Positions 18,157-27,020 of a stretch of DNA of 64,000 bases are shown piece after piece (within the stretch, counting starts at the first letter, position 1; each line of letters opens with the position of its first letter). The position numbers were made by a program, and so were the translations under genes. The stretch covers positions 1 to 64,000 of the forward strand of contig CALFXX010000048.1 of the NCBI GenBank assembly GCA_937952975.1, written 5' to 3'. The notes under the pieces are model-generated. The model did no database searches and was not told where the DNA came from. It worked only from the letters and a program-made list of their open reading frames with translations. This stretch comes from an uncultured Alcaligenaceae bacterium. GTDB taxonomy: Bacteria > Pseudomonadota > Gammaproteobacteria > Burkholderiales > Burkholderiaceae_B.

Positions 18157-19131
18157 ATGACAACAAACATTCGCAGTATCCTCGGACATCTGATCGTTGC
18201 TTTAGCAGCGTTCACGAGCCTAGCCACTCAAGCGCAGACAATCCCCGTTGGCATACCCAGCCGAATCGAAATCCATAGCCTGGCGAGCACCACTCTCACG
18301 ACCGACGAATTTTTACTTGGAAACGCCCAAGGTAAGCCCGTACTGTTGGGCGGCGAACTCAGGCTGCCAGTGGGCACCACCACCAAGTTTCCGGCGGTCA
18401 TCCTTGTGCACGGTAGCGGTGGCATCGGCGGTGCGATGGATATGTGGATTCATCACTTGAACCAGGCGGGGATCGCTACCTTTGTGGTGGACACGTTCAG
18501 TGGTCGCGGCATCGTGAGCACCGTACAAGACCAGACCCAGCTTGGTAGCCTATCGATGATGGTCGACGCCTATAAAGCGTTAGAGCTCATCGCAGCGCAT
18601 CCGCGTGTCGATGCCAAACACATTTATGTGATGGGTTTCTCAAAAGGTGCAGTCGCCTCGATTTTTTCTGCCTCGACTCGGTTTAAGAAAATGTATGGTG
18701 GTCAGGCGCAGTTTGCCGGTCACATTGGCCTATACACGCCTTGCAATACTCGCTACCTCGGCGACACCGACCTGACTGGCGCACCGTTGCGTTTATTTCA
18801 TGGCATCACGGATGACTATGTCAACATCATCCCTTGCCGCGGCTTTGTTGAAGAACTCAAGAAAAAAGGTGTCGACGTGACGTTGACAGAGTTTCCAGAC
18901 AGCGACCACTCTTACGATGGCCCACTCACACCAAATCGCCTGGCTGTGCCTAAAGCTCAAAGTACCCGTCAATGCAAATTTATTGAAGATAAGCCAGGCA
19001 ATATTATCAACGCAGAGTCAAAAGCGGTGTTCAGCTACACCGACTCTTGTATCGCAATTGGCGCACATGTCGGCTACAACCCTGAATCGACCAAACAAAC
19101 TATTCAGGCGGTTATCAGCTTCATTAAATGA
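18157..19131 (+). CDS. Exported dienelactone-hydrolase-like alpha/beta hydrolase
   Basis: Secreted alpha/beta hydrolase of 324 residues. A cleavable signal peptide (hydrophobic core LIVALAAFTSLATQAQT) precedes the fold. The likely triad is Ser in VMGFSKGAVAS, Asp in HGITDDYVN and His in FPDSDHSYDG, the usual spacing in dienelactone hydrolases. The oxyanion region is ILVHGSGGIGG. Extra cysteines (TPCNTRY, IIPCRGF, RQCKFIE, DSCIAIG) would fit disulphides in the periplasm or outside. First of four consecutive exported hydrolases; the next starts 123 nt on. Confidence 0.8.
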   Translation: MTTNIRSILGHLIVALAAFTSLATQAQTIPVGIPSRIEIHSLASTTLTTDEFLLGNAQGKPVLLGGELRLPVGTTTKFPAVILVHGSGGIGGAMDMWIHHLNQAGIATFVVDTFSGRGIVSTVQDQTQLGSLSMMVDAYKALELIAAHPRVDAKHIYVMGFSKGAVASIFSASTRFKKMYGGQAQFAGHIGLYTPCNTRYLGDTDLTGAPLRLFHGITDDYVNIIPCRGFVEELKKKGVDVTLTEFPDSDHSYDGPLTPNRLAVPKAQSTRQCKFIEDKPGNIINAESKAVFSYTDSCIAIGAHVGYNPESTKQTIQAVISFIK

Positions 19132-19148
19132 ACTGCAGCGTTAACTTA

Positions 19149-19212
19149 ACTGTTGGGCTGCAATGACGTCCTGATCATAAGGGTGCAACCCTGACTGTTG
19201 GGATGTCATGAC
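19149..19212. repeat. Pair of 19-bp direct repeats flanking a small palindrome, upstream of the carboxylesterase gene
   Basis: Repeat one at 19149-19167 and repeat two at 19194-19212 match at 16 of 19 positions (both begin ACTGTTGGG and end ATGAC), spaced 45 nt apart. Between them lies the perfect 5-3-5 hairpin AGGGTGCAACCCT (19179-19191). The position, 43 nt before the carboxylesterase start, suggests a regulatory region. Confidence 0.4.
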
Positions 19213-19254
19213 CTTGAACAACGCGCTTGAGGACTGCACTCAAGTATGGATTAA

Positions 19255-20865
19255 ATGATGATGAATAAATATCTGTCTTTGGTGCTTGTAAATATATTTT
19301 GTACGGCGAGTTTGGCGATTGCCGCAACACCGAGCGATAACAGCGTATGCAACAGTCAAAATCCTGAGATCGTTTGTACCGAGTCTGGAGCCGTTCGAGG
19401 CGCTCCCGACGGTGCAACCTTAGCGTTCAAGGCAATCCCCTACGCTGCACCTCCAGTGGGTGCGCTTCGCTGGCGGCCACCAGCAAAACCGATCGCCTGG
19501 ACCGGCGTTCGCGATGGCTCGAGCTACGGAGCAAGCTGCCCGCAACTTGTCGATAATCGCGTCGAAGGCCAAGAAGATTGTTTGTTTATCAACGTTTGGC
19601 GGCCAACACAGACACCCACCAAACCGTTACCCGTCATGATTTGGTTAACGGGTGGAGGAAACCACGTGTTTTCCGGAGCCGGGTCTTTCGGGTTTGGCAA
19701 AGTGGTTTACAACGGACGTGCACTTGTTCCCAATGATGTCATCGTGGTCACCTACAACTTACGGCTTGGGGTGTTTGGGTTTTTAGCGCACCCCGCTCTG
19801 GATCAAGAGCGGGCTGAAAAAGTTTCTGGTAACTATGGCAGTCTCGATCAAATCGAAATGCTGCGCTGGGTCAACCGAAATATCGCTGCCTTCGGCGGAG
19901 ATCCCTCGCGCGTCTTTTTATTTGGTACTTCGGCGGGCGGTGGCAATATCTGTGCGCTGCTGACGTCACCGTTGACCGCTGGCTTGATACACGGCGTCTC
20001 CATGCAAAGCAGTGTTCCGATCGGCTGCGAACTCCAGACACTCGCCGACGCTGAAAACGGCACTGGAGCCGAAGTCGCCAAGCGTGTCGGGTGCGTCAAT
20101 CAAGCAGATACGGCGGCCTGTCTGCGTGAAAAAAGTGTCACTGAACTCGTCAGCGCACTACCCGGAACCTTTACAGTCTTTCCACGGCTCTACGGTCCGA
20201 ACGTAGATGGTGTCGTGTTTCCACAGCAACCCATTGAGCGGATTCAGCAAAAGAACTATCCGGCTGTGCCGATCATCATTGGCGATACGAAAGACGAAAC
20301 AATGCAGTTCGTGAATTCTGTCGGTCCCATTACAGATGGCGCAAGCTATTCTGCAGCAATCGCGCGGGTATTTGGCACAAGCGCACGTGACCAAATTATT
20401 GAGCACTATCCAATCTCAAAATATCCAACACCGAGGGCCGCCTTTGTTCAGCTCACGACTGACGCACAATTCACCTGCCAATCACGACGAGTTGCTCGAA
20501 CCTTTGCCAGCGTTCAGCAGCCACCGGTTTATCGTTATGTGTTTGCCCACAGCCTTGAAAATGATCCAGCTCAAAAGGCACTTGGTGCGATTCACACCAT
20601 CGAGCATCCCTTTTTATTTAACTGGGAAGGCTCTTATCAACCTACCGCTATCGATAAAAAAATACAGGGCTTGATGCTGAATTACTGGACCAACATGGCA
20701 AAGCACGGTAACCCAAACGGATCTGACGCAGTCACCTGGCCGAGCGCTGGGAAAAACGGTGACACCTATCTAGAAATTAGTGCTAACTCTCAAGTTCGAC
20801 AGACACTTGCAGAGACGCATTGCGATTTCTGGGATACGGTGAAGCTACCGCAACCGCACTTGTGA
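19255..20865 (+). CDS. Exported type-B carboxylesterase
   Basis: Secreted esterase of the cholinesterase/carboxylesterase type-B family, 536 residues. A signal peptide (LVLVNIFCTASLAIAAT) is followed by GAVRGAPDGATLAFKAIPYA, the family's opening, and EDCLFINVWRP, its second signature. The nucleophile elbow FGTSAGGGN is near residue 226. The acid is in GDTKDETMQF and the histidine in GAIHTIEHPFLF, so the triad looks intact. Paired cysteines after the signal peptide (VCNSQNPEIVC) fit extracytoplasmic life. It belongs to the run of four exported hydrolases upstream of the secretion locus, and is a candidate type II substrate by position only. Confidence 0.88.
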   Translation: MMMNKYLSLVLVNIFCTASLAIAATPSDNSVCNSQNPEIVCTESGAVRGAPDGATLAFKAIPYAAPPVGALRWRPPAKPIAWTGVRDGSSYGASCPQLVDNRVEGQEDCLFINVWRPTQTPTKPLPVMIWLTGGGNHVFSGAGSFGFGKVVYNGRALVPNDVIVVTYNLRLGVFGFLAHPALDQERAEKVSGNYGSLDQIEMLRWVNRNIAAFGGDPSRVFLFGTSAGGGNICALLTSPLTAGLIHGVSMQSSVPIGCELQTLADAENGTGAEVAKRVGCVNQADTAACLREKSVTELVSALPGTFTVFPRLYGPNVDGVVFPQQPIERIQQKNYPAVPIIIGDTKDETMQFVNSVGPITDGASYSAAIARVFGTSARDQIIEHYPISKYPTPRAAFVQLTTDAQFTCQSRRVARTFASVQQPPVYRYVFAHSLENDPAQKALGAIHTIEHPFLFNWEGSYQPTAIDKKIQGLMLNYWTNMAKHGNPNGSDAVTWPSAGKNGDTYLEISANSQVRQTLAETHCDFWDTVKLPQPHL

Positions 20866-20961
20866 TCGCTACTGACTATGAATGCGGGCAATGGCGATCG
20901 TCATAATGTGTATAGTTTTTCTTACTGAATATTAATCACTACCAAAAGAATTAGGCCGAAT

Positions 20962-22155
20962 ATGCTTCATTGCTCTCAATTACTTAAATGCAATTTTTTT
21001 GCATTATCGCTATTCATCGGCTTAGCATCCTCAGCAACGGTGGCGCAAACGCGTACGACCCCAGTTTCATCGGCCGTGCAAAGTTGCTCGTTAGGCAACT
21101 TACAGCTAGAAAGCGGCGAGACTATTCCAAATTTCAAAATGTCTTACATCACCTTTGGATCGCTCAACGAAAAGAAAAGTAATGCAATCTTGTCGCTGCA
21201 CGGTTTGCAAGGCAACCGAAATAGTCAAACGATCTGGACAGGCTCTGGCAATGCCTTCGATAGCGATCGCTATTTTGTGATTCAGCCTGACACCTTGGGT
21301 GTTGCCTCTGTTGACCCCAACGCAACAACTTCGGCTACGCGATCCGGTTTGAATATGAAGTTTCCGCGCTTCAACATCCGAGATATGGTAAATGCTGAGT
21401 ACCGTATGCTGACCGAATGTTTGGGGATCAAACACCTACTGGCGGTCGGTGGAATTTCAATGGGCGGCATCGAAACCCTGCAGTGGCTTGTAAGCTATCC
21501 AGACTTTATGGAAGCGGCCTTTCCGATGGTGCCGATGGCGCGTACAAATCGACAAGGTAATTTTATTTGGGAAGGTGTGCGTCAGGTTGTGATGAACGAT
21601 CCCAAGTGGAAGAATGGCGATTACGCAAAGGGAGATGAGCCAAAAAATGGCATCGCGACAGGGCTACAAATACAAAGCGCCTTTGGCGTATCGGCAGCGG
21701 GCTACGACGCCTTATATGAAACGGCTGAGCAAGTACGCAGTATGTTTAATTCAGACGTTAAACGTCTGTCAGAGTCCATCGACGCACGCGACTGGGTTTA
21801 TCGTAGCTGGGCGATTGATAGCCATGATATCGGTCAGACCGCAGGCTTTAAAGGTGATTTAAAGGCTGCTGCGAGCGCAATACGAGCGAAGGTGATTTTG
21901 TTTCCAAATTGCCAAGATCAATTACACCCTCCGCGTGAAGGAGGCGTTCTTGAGGTCGCCAAATATATTCCACAGGCTAAGCTCGTCGATTTAGATGATA
22001 TTGGCGGCCACCGCGGAGCCTTTACCACCAGAACGCAAGCTTTGTTTACAGCTGAAGTTCAGGCGTTATTTAAGCGTATAGAAGACGGGCTTGCTGGGAT
22101 CACTGGCCCTCAGTTTCCTCGCGCTTTTAACAGAGAAGATTTCTGCCCTAGATAG
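20962..22155 (+). CDS. Exported MetX-like alpha/beta hydrolase
   Basis: An alpha/beta-hydrolase of the homoserine O-acetyltransferase (MetX) superfamily branch, but with a signal peptide (FALSLFIGLASSATVAQT), so not a cytoplasmic methionine enzyme. It shows the family phrase MSYITFGSLNEKKSNAILSLHG, the nucleophile in GGISMGGIETLQW near residue 165, Asp in NCQDQLHPP and His in DIGGHRGAF. Length is 397 residues. The next gene, 45 nt downstream, encodes a paralogue, so the two were probably born by tandem duplication. Substrate unknown; an extracellular ester or amide hydrolase is the simplest reading. Confidence 0.8.
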   Translation: MLHCSQLLKCNFFALSLFIGLASSATVAQTRTTPVSSAVQSCSLGNLQLESGETIPNFKMSYITFGSLNEKKSNAILSLHGLQGNRNSQTIWTGSGNAFDSDRYFVIQPDTLGVASVDPNATTSATRSGLNMKFPRFNIRDMVNAEYRMLTECLGIKHLLAVGGISMGGIETLQWLVSYPDFMEAAFPMVPMARTNRQGNFIWEGVRQVVMNDPKWKNGDYAKGDEPKNGIATGLQIQSAFGVSAAGYDALYETAEQVRSMFNSDVKRLSESIDARDWVYRSWAIDSHDIGQTAGFKGDLKAAASAIRAKVILFPNCQDQLHPPREGGVLEVAKYIPQAKLVDLDDIGGHRGAFTTRTQALFTAEVQALFKRIEDGLAGITGPQFPRAFNREDFCPR

Positions 22156-22200
22156 TCACAGGTTAGGGTCGATACGCTCTTAACAACGAAGGATAGAAAA

Positions 22201-23280
22201 ATGAAAATATTTTCAGCACTTGCAGTAAAGCTAGCATTACTTGTTTCGCTAACGCTCACACTGTCAACATTGCAAGCCATGGCTCAACAAGAAGGGGTTT
22301 ATACAATCCCGCAGTACAAGTTTGAAGACGGCAAAACACTTGAAAACGTCAAAATTGCGTACGTCACGTATGGAAAACTAAACGATAAAAAATCGAATGC
22401 CGTTCTGCTGACCCCTGGCACGAGCAGCGGTCGGCACTGGGCTGACGATTATGTCGGACCCGGAAAAATGTACGACTCCGACAAATATTTTTTTATTGGT
22501 GTAGATGCAGTCGGTGGAGGCCTGTCCACCAAACCTAAAGACGGCCTGGGGATGGATTTTCCGCGTTACACAATTCGTGACCTCGTTCATACTCAGTATT
22601 TGCTGTTGCGTGATGGATTAGGCCTGAACAGTTTATTGGCCGTCGCCGGCCCGTCAATGGGCTCATTTCAAGGTGTGGAATGGGGTATTCATTACCCCGA
22701 TTTTATGAAAGGGCTTGTGCTGATCGTACCTGCGGGTCGTAGTGATCAGCACTTTCATACAATTGTCGACGCATCAATCGCCATGATGACTCTAGATCCA
22801 GCTTATAAAGACGGAAAGTACACTGAAAATCCGGTTGAGGGCATTAAACGCGCTGGCATGATTTATTTTCCGTGGCTATTCAGCGACGAGTATTTAGCGA
22901 CCCTCAAGGCACCAGAGCCTTATCAAACCGCATTAATGGCTTTTGGCACGGGTTGGTCTAAGGATTGGGATGCAAATGGTCTCATCATTCGTTATATGGC
23001 TTCAAGAAACTTTGACGCGTCCACACCGTTCGGTGGCGACATGAAAGCCGCGCTCGCCAAAGTCAAAGCAAAGACCTTGCTGCTGCCAAGCCAAACCGAC
23101 CGAACAATACCAGCCTATCTTTCAAGAGAACTTTTGGCTGGGATTAAAGATGCGACCTATGTCGAGATTCCCTCTATTAGAGGGCATTTAGGCGGTGCAA
23201 GGCCGCTAAAAGGGTCGGCAGAAGAGGCTTATTTGACGAATCACATTAAGCCATTTTTGGACAGCTTGGCTCAAAATTAA
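22201..23280 (+). CDS. Exported MetX-like alpha/beta hydrolase (paralogue of the upstream gene)
   Basis: Second exported member of the same MetX-like branch, 359 residues. Signal peptide core LALLVSLTLTLSTLQAMAQQ. Shared phrases with its neighbour include VKIAYVTYGKLNDKKSNAVL and DFPRYTIRDLVHTQYLLL. The nucleophile is in AGPSMGSFQGVEW near residue 151, the acid in PSQTDRTIP and the histidine in IRGHLGGA. An AAGGA site precedes the ATG. It is the last gene before a hairpin at 23312-23332. As with its neighbour, a role in methionine synthesis is unlikely because of the export signal. Confidence 0.8.
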   Translation: MKIFSALAVKLALLVSLTLTLSTLQAMAQQEGVYTIPQYKFEDGKTLENVKIAYVTYGKLNDKKSNAVLLTPGTSSGRHWADDYVGPGKMYDSDKYFFIGVDAVGGGLSTKPKDGLGMDFPRYTIRDLVHTQYLLLRDGLGLNSLLAVAGPSMGSFQGVEWGIHYPDFMKGLVLIVPAGRSDQHFHTIVDASIAMMTLDPAYKDGKYTENPVEGIKRAGMIYFPWLFSDEYLATLKAPEPYQTALMAFGTGWSKDWDANGLIIRYMASRNFDASTPFGGDMKAALAKVKAKTLLLPSQTDRTIPAYLSRELLAGIKDATYVEIPSIRGHLGGARPLKGSAEEAYLTNHIKPFLDSLAQN

Positions 23281-23311
23281 TCAATTGTCGTTATGATATA
23301 TTGAACAGTCA

Positions 23312-23332
23312 GACTAGCCGTCAAGGCTAGTC
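23312..23332 (+). terminator. Hairpin after the hydrolase pair
   Basis: GACTAGCC, loop GTCAA, GGCTAGTC, followed by GTTTAG. A perfect 8-bp stem 31 nt after the stop of the second MetX-like gene. The U-tract is poor, so termination strength is uncertain. Confidence 0.5.
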
Positions 23333-23393
23333 GTTTAGACATCTTCGAATTCTTCGAATATTAGAACCAACGTTTTTTTAGTTGAGACCCAAC

Positions 23394-23897
23394 ATGCGCG
23401 CACTTGTAGCTCTCTTAATCATGCTGCTCAGCGCGTGCGCGGTACCGCCAGGGCAAAGCCCTCTCACATCAGCGCCATCAAACAAGCCGACACCGCAAGA
23501 TACCGTCATTGAAGTGAGCAATAAAATTAAAGCGCTGTGTCTTGAACCTGTTTACGCTGCGTACTTTGCCAAGACTTTTTGTACGCCAAGCGAATTAAGC
23601 CTCGCCATGATGTCTGACAGAACTAAAATCACCCCGGCACAAAAAGACGCCCTAAACGCTTGGTCGCAAGCGTACGACAAACTTGCTGAGGAATTTAACG
23701 AAGCACTGCCGTTAACCTCTGCCGCAAACAAACAGATGGCCGAGTACAACAAAATCGTTGCGTTTCCAGCGGCACAAAAAAACCGCTTAGAGCTTTATCA
23801 AGGAAACATTACGTGGGCTGTGTACAACCGTAAACGTAAAGACATTTCGGATGGCATCGCCGCCGAAAGCAGGCGAGTTGCTCAGCAAAAGTTTTAA
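23394..23897 (+). CDS. Hypothetical lipoprotein
   Basis: 167-residue predicted lipoprotein of unknown function. The signal peptide ends in a lipobox LLSAC followed by AVPPGQ; Ala at +2 predicts outer-membrane sorting. The mature part is helical and charged, with two Cys (IKALCLEP and KTFCTPSE) about 16 residues apart that may pair. The ATG at 23394 is preferred to a TTG at 23382 because it gives a compact signal peptide. It converges on the gspO-like gene. No family recognised. Its position between the hydrolase run and the secretion locus invites, but does not show, a pilotin-like role. Confidence 0.7.
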   Translation: MRALVALLIMLLSACAVPPGQSPLTSAPSNKPTPQDTVIEVSNKIKALCLEPVYAAYFAKTFCTPSELSLAMMSDRTKITPAQKDALNAWSQAYDKLAEEFNEALPLTSAANKQMAEYNKIVAFPAAQKNRLELYQGNITWAVYNRKRKDISDGIAAESRRVAQQKF

Positions 23898-23920
23898 GGC
23901 TTAAAAGATAGCGCTTGAAG

Positions 23921-24388
23921 TCAACGCGAAAGAACGTTTTCAAGAATGAACGCGCAGGCAAATAAGCTTAAGAATGGGCCGAACGGTATCTGATTTTTAA
24001 GGGTCAAGCGCTTAAGTCTAATCAGAGCTAAACCAACGACCACCCCAAGTATTGCCGCACAACATAAGATCGGAAAGATTGCCTGCCAACCTAAAATGGC
24101 TCCGATCGCAGCCAATAATTTCGCATCTCCCTGCCCGATCCCTCGTTGTTTTTTTAATTTGAAATAACATTCATCGACTAAACGAATCAAGCCATACCCA
24201 AGCAAAACGCCGAGAAGCGAATCAGTGGCTGAACAAAAATTATCCAAACTCAAGGCGTTAAACACCACTCCACTCAAGATCAACGGCAGGGTGAGCCAAT
24301 CCGGAAGGATGAAACTCTTGAAATCGATGAACGATGCCCAGGCAAATAACGCAAGCCAGACGCTGACATAAGCGAGCAATTGCGACAT
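23921..24388 (-). CDS. gspO: Prepilin peptidase, catalytic domain only (GspO-like, A24 family)
   Basis: Inner-membrane aspartyl protease that cleaves the leader of pseudopilins such as the gspG-K products here. Two catalytic regions are visible: IDFKSFILPDWLTLPLI near residue 22, with the first Asp, and GIGQGDAKLLAAIGAILGW near residue 87, with the GxGD aspartate. The protein is only 155 residues. It lacks the N-terminal Cys-containing methyltransferase domain that makes GspO/PilD bifunctional at about 250-290 residues, so it should cleave but not N-methylate. It is downstream of gspC in a leftward pair, 9 nt apart. Confidence 0.83.
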   Translation of the reverse strand: MSQLLAYVSVWLALFAWASFIDFKSFILPDWLTLPLILSGVVFNALSLDNFCSATDSLLGVLLGYGLIRLVDECYFKLKKQRGIGQGDAKLLAAIGAILGWQAIFPILCCAAILGVVVGLALIRLKRLTLKNQIPFGPFLSLFACAFILENVLSR

Positions 24389-24397
24389 TTTTTTATT

Positions 24398-25039
24398 TCA
24401 AAACCGCTTAGTCGCCATTGAAATTTGATGAGACTTACCTTGAAACATAAGCTCGACGCTATCTGCGCCAATACTCTTTAAAAAATACCCCTTATCGAAG
24501 GTCTCACCAACAGCAATGGCGCCAGTATTTTTGCCCTCTACCTCGAAAACAGCATACCCGCTCGATGAACCATCCGTGCGCATCAACCCTGTCAGCTGAA
24601 CTTTAGACAGATCAAACTCTTTGTGTCCAAAGAGTTTTGCGGCTTTTTGAACATCCTGCAGTTGATCAATATGCAAAGACGGATTCGCATCCGAAAAGCT
24701 AGGCAAGCGTTCAATCGCTAAGTAGGTGTAAGCGAAGGTTAAGACAATGCACAACACCAAGACGTTTCTGATGACCCGAGCAAACCAAAACGGCTTAATT
24801 TGATTTAAAAAACTCCCCAAGCGACGCGAGCGGTGCAAACCCTGATCGACACCCCTAGAGGCCAGACGACCACCCGCTTTACGCCAAAAGCTTGCCCAGT
24901 CGATCGAGCGTTCGGCGGTCAAAAACTCTTTTAGCTTTCTGAGCCACTGGCCAAGCGAATTTTTGTGATCAGAAAAGGTTTGCATAAGTCGTTGCAGAAG
25001 GAGTCGAATGACAAATTGTTTACTCAGGTCGATTCTCAA
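24398..25039 (-). CDS. gspC: Type II secretion protein C (GspC), short form without PDZ
   Basis: Inner-membrane component that links the cytoplasmic-membrane platform to the secretin. A long basic cytoplasmic N-terminus (about 85 residues) precedes one membrane helix (VIRNVLVLCIVLTFAYTYLA, about 89-108). The rest is a homology-region domain, recognisable from LFGHKEFDLSKVQLTGLM, YAVFEVEGKNTGAIAVGET and LKSIGADSVELMF. The protein ends there at residue 213: the C-terminal PDZ or coiled-coil region of classical GspC is absent. The start is uncertain (TTG at 25039 or ATG at 24985; neither has a clear ribosome site). It diverges from gspG. Confidence 0.75.
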   Translation of the reverse strand: MRIDLSKQFVIRLLLQRLMQTFSDHKNSLGQWLRKLKEFLTAERSIDWASFWRKAGGRLASRGVDQGLHRSRRLGSFLNQIKPFWFARVIRNVLVLCIVLTFAYTYLAIERLPSFSDANPSLHIDQLQDVQKAAKLFGHKEFDLSKVQLTGLMRTDGSSSGYAVFEVEGKNTGAIAVGETFDKGYFLKSIGADSVELMFQGKSHQISMATKRF

Positions 25040-25161
25040 TTATGATTAGTTTGAGACTCTTACAGCAATGAGTTTAGCCCGATCTACCCTGCTTTTGTCT
25101 ACTCCGGATTTCAGCCCAAATGAAAACCTTTCTTATTTTCGACCAAAAACTTAAGCGCCGC

Positions 25162-25587
25162 ATGGCCGAGAATGGTTCACAGCTTGGCTTCACGTTAATT
25201 GAGGTCATGGTGGTGATTGCGATCATCGGAATCATGGCAACCTTGATCGTGCCACAGATCATGAGTAAACCCGACGAAGCGCGCGTCATCGCAGCCAAAC
25301 AAGACATTAACTCGCTCGTTCAAGCACTCAAACTATATCGCCTCGATATCGGTCGCTATCCCACCACCGAACAGGGGCTTTCAGCCCTTGTGGCAAAGCC
25401 GACCAGTGAGCCCATCCCGCAAAACTGGAAACCAAACGGCTACGTCGACCGCTTACCTAAAGATCCGTGGGGGTTTGCCTATCAATATGTCAATCCAGGC
25501 ACCCGAGCCGAAATCGAGGTCTTTAGCCTAGGCGCGGACAATAAGCCCGGAGGTACCGGTTTTGACGCCGATCTCGGTAATTGGTAA
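25162..25587 (+). CDS. gspG: Major pseudopilin GspG
   Basis: Main subunit of the type II secretion pseudopilus. The prepilin leader ends at Gly before [21 protein letters not shown], with Glu at +5 of the mature protein. The conserved C-terminal part contains [19 protein letters not shown] and [16 protein letters not shown], and ends with the DADLGNW segment; these are diagnostic of GspG. Starting at ATG 25162 gives an 8-residue leader (MAENGSQLG), the normal size. The ATG at 25120 would give a 22-residue leader, which is unusual but not impossible. First gene of the rightward gspGHIJK operon. Confidence 0.9.
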   Translation: MAENGSQLGFTLIEVMVVIAIIGIMATLIVPQIMSKPDEARVIAAKQDINSLVQALKLYRLDIGRYPTTEQGLSALVAKPTSEPIPQNWKPNGYVDRLPKDPWGFAYQYVNPGTRAEIEVFSLGADNKPGGTGFDADLGNW

Positions 25588-26017
25588 CAAAAACGACCAA
25601 GCTGGATTTTCACTGATTGAGGTGCTTGTTGTTTTATTGATTCTTAGCATTACGTTTGGGATGTTGTCTGTGTCGTTTTTTAACACCGAGCAAACCCAAT
25701 GGAAAGACATGAATCGCAGACTAATCGTGAGTCTGAATCATGCCAAAGATGAAACAACGTTATCAGGTGCCCCGATTGTGTTTCAAATCGACGAAAAAGG
25801 TTGGCGATTTTTAGCACCCAACTTGCGAGATGAACTTTATGTTCTAGGTGATGCGCTGGCACCCTACTCGTGGAAAGCACAAACAAACGTCGAAGGCACC
25901 ACCCATATTCTTTTGGACGAGGCAGGCTCAACGCAACCCGTAGTGTTCAAAATTACGCAAGGTACGCTGACCGCCACGACTCATCGCCGCAGGGATGGCT
26001 ATTTTGAACTTCACTAA
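25562..26017 (+). CDS. gspH: Minor pseudopilin GspH
   Basis: Minor pseudopilin of the type II secretion pseudopilus, 151 residues. Prepilin motif [19 protein letters not shown] with Glu at +5. The body then diverges, as is typical of GspH. The start is a TTG at 25562 inside the end of gspG (26-nt overlap), supported by an excellent GGAGG at 25549-25553, eight nucleotides upstream; no ATG is available before the prepilin motif. The stop is 5 nt before gspI. Confidence 0.82.
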   Translation: MTPISVIGNKNDQAGFSLIEVLVVLLILSITFGMLSVSFFNTEQTQWKDMNRRLIVSLNHAKDETTLSGAPIVFQIDEKGWRFLAPNLRDELYVLGDALAPYSWKAQTNVEGTTHILLDEAGSTQPVVFKITQGTLTATTHRRRDGYFELH

Positions 26018-26022
26018 ATATC

Positions 26023-26442
26023 ATGCCGTTCAACAATAAGAATCGTGTGAAACAACAGGGCTTCTCTTTAATAGAAGTCTTGATTGGTCTTGCTATTTTA
26101 GCGATCGCCCTCATGGCAGGTGTGAAAGCCCTAACCCAAAGCGTGCAAACGCAAACAACGCTTCAGCAACAGTACCTAGCGATGTTGTCGGCTAATGATG
26201 CGCTGAACAAGCTTTACCTACAAAAAGTATGGCCAGAATTTGACGTTTATAAAACAAACTGCTCGCAGCTCAATGTGCCGCTGGTTTGTATCCGCTCGAC
26301 CTTTGCCACACCAAATCCCTTGTTTAGGCGGGTCGTCATCGAGGTCTATCTTGGTAGTCCAACTGACGCAACCATGCCACAAGAGCAACGGCTCGCCAAA
26401 CTCACCACGATTGTCTTCAATTATTTAACGTCAAACCTATGA
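26023..26442 (+). CDS. gspI: Minor pseudopilin GspI
   Basis: Minor pseudopilin of the GspI family, 139 residues. A basic leader (MPFNNKNRVKQQG) precedes FSLIEVLIGLAILAIALMAG, followed by VKALTQSV, with the conserved Glu +5. In known systems GspI nucleates the pseudopilus tip with GspJ and GspK, the products of the next two genes. Its stop overlaps the gspJ start by 4 nt (ATGA), implying coupled translation. Confidence 0.85.
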   Translation: MPFNNKNRVKQQGFSLIEVLIGLAILAIALMAGVKALTQSVQTQTTLQQQYLAMLSANDALNKLYLQKVWPEFDVYKTNCSQLNVPLVCIRSTFATPNPLFRRVVIEVYLGSPTDATMPQEQRLAKLTTIVFNYLTSNL

Positions 26443-27020
26443 AGAACAATCAGGGTTTTACGTTAATCGAGACTATGGTTGCGCTGCTGATTTTAGGCAT
26501 CCTTGGTCTGATGGCCAGTCAAGGTCTGGGCGGTGCATTTCGCGTGAAAGACAGCGTTGAAGGGCAAATCAAAGAGCAAGACGCCATTGTGGTCATGCTC
26601 AAACATCTTCAAAATGACTGCGAGGCGATGGTTAAGAATGCAGATGAAAAATTACCGCCGACCTTTGTTCAAGGCAATACATACACATGGCTGATGCGGC
26701 ACCACACTTCTCTGCAAACGAACGGTTGGCAATTTGTTGGCTATACCCTAGAGGGCAATGCTCTTAAAAGATACACCACCCCGCTCTTTAGCAACAAACA
26801 AGAGGCCGTAGGCCTTCTCGCGGCGCTCTCTAAAGACCCGGATTTGGGCCTGGCCTCTGCACAGCTCTCGTATCAACTGCCAAGCGTCTTACGGCAAAGG
26901 ATTGAACCTTACTGGAGTTCATATACCAAGCGCTCTGCTATCGGTCTGCAAATTTCATTATCAATGATCGGCAATCGACACCCTTTAACGAGCTCTTGCA
27001 TCGCTGAAGGAAAACTATAA
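26439..27020 (+). CDS. gspJ: Minor pseudopilin GspJ
   Basis: Minor pseudopilin of the tip complex, 193 residues. Short leader MKNNQG, then FTLIETMVALLILGILGLMA. The body contains the GspJ-type stretch VMLKHLQNDCEAMV and a tail around LSYQLPSVLRQRIEPYW. The start overlaps the gspI stop by 4 nt. The stop is followed directly by the gspK start codon. Confidence 0.85.
   Translation: MKNNQGFTLIETMVALLILGILGLMASQGLGGAFRVKDSVEGQIKEQDAIVVMLKHLQNDCEAMVKNADEKLPPTFVQGNTYTWLMRHHTSLQTNGWQFVGYTLEGNALKRYTTPLFSNKQEAVGLLAALSKDPDLGLASAQLSYQLPSVLRQRIEPYWSSYTKRSAIGLQISLSMIGNRHPLTSSCIAEGKL

Noticed and set aside
20962..23280. metX (methionine synthesis) for the two MetX-like genes
   Set aside because: Both have export signals and differ in the acid/His motifs; a cytoplasmic acetyltransferase role is unlikely.
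24398..24985. Inner-membrane regulator instead of GspC
   Set aside because: The homology-region phrases and the place beside gspO and gspG fit GspC better.
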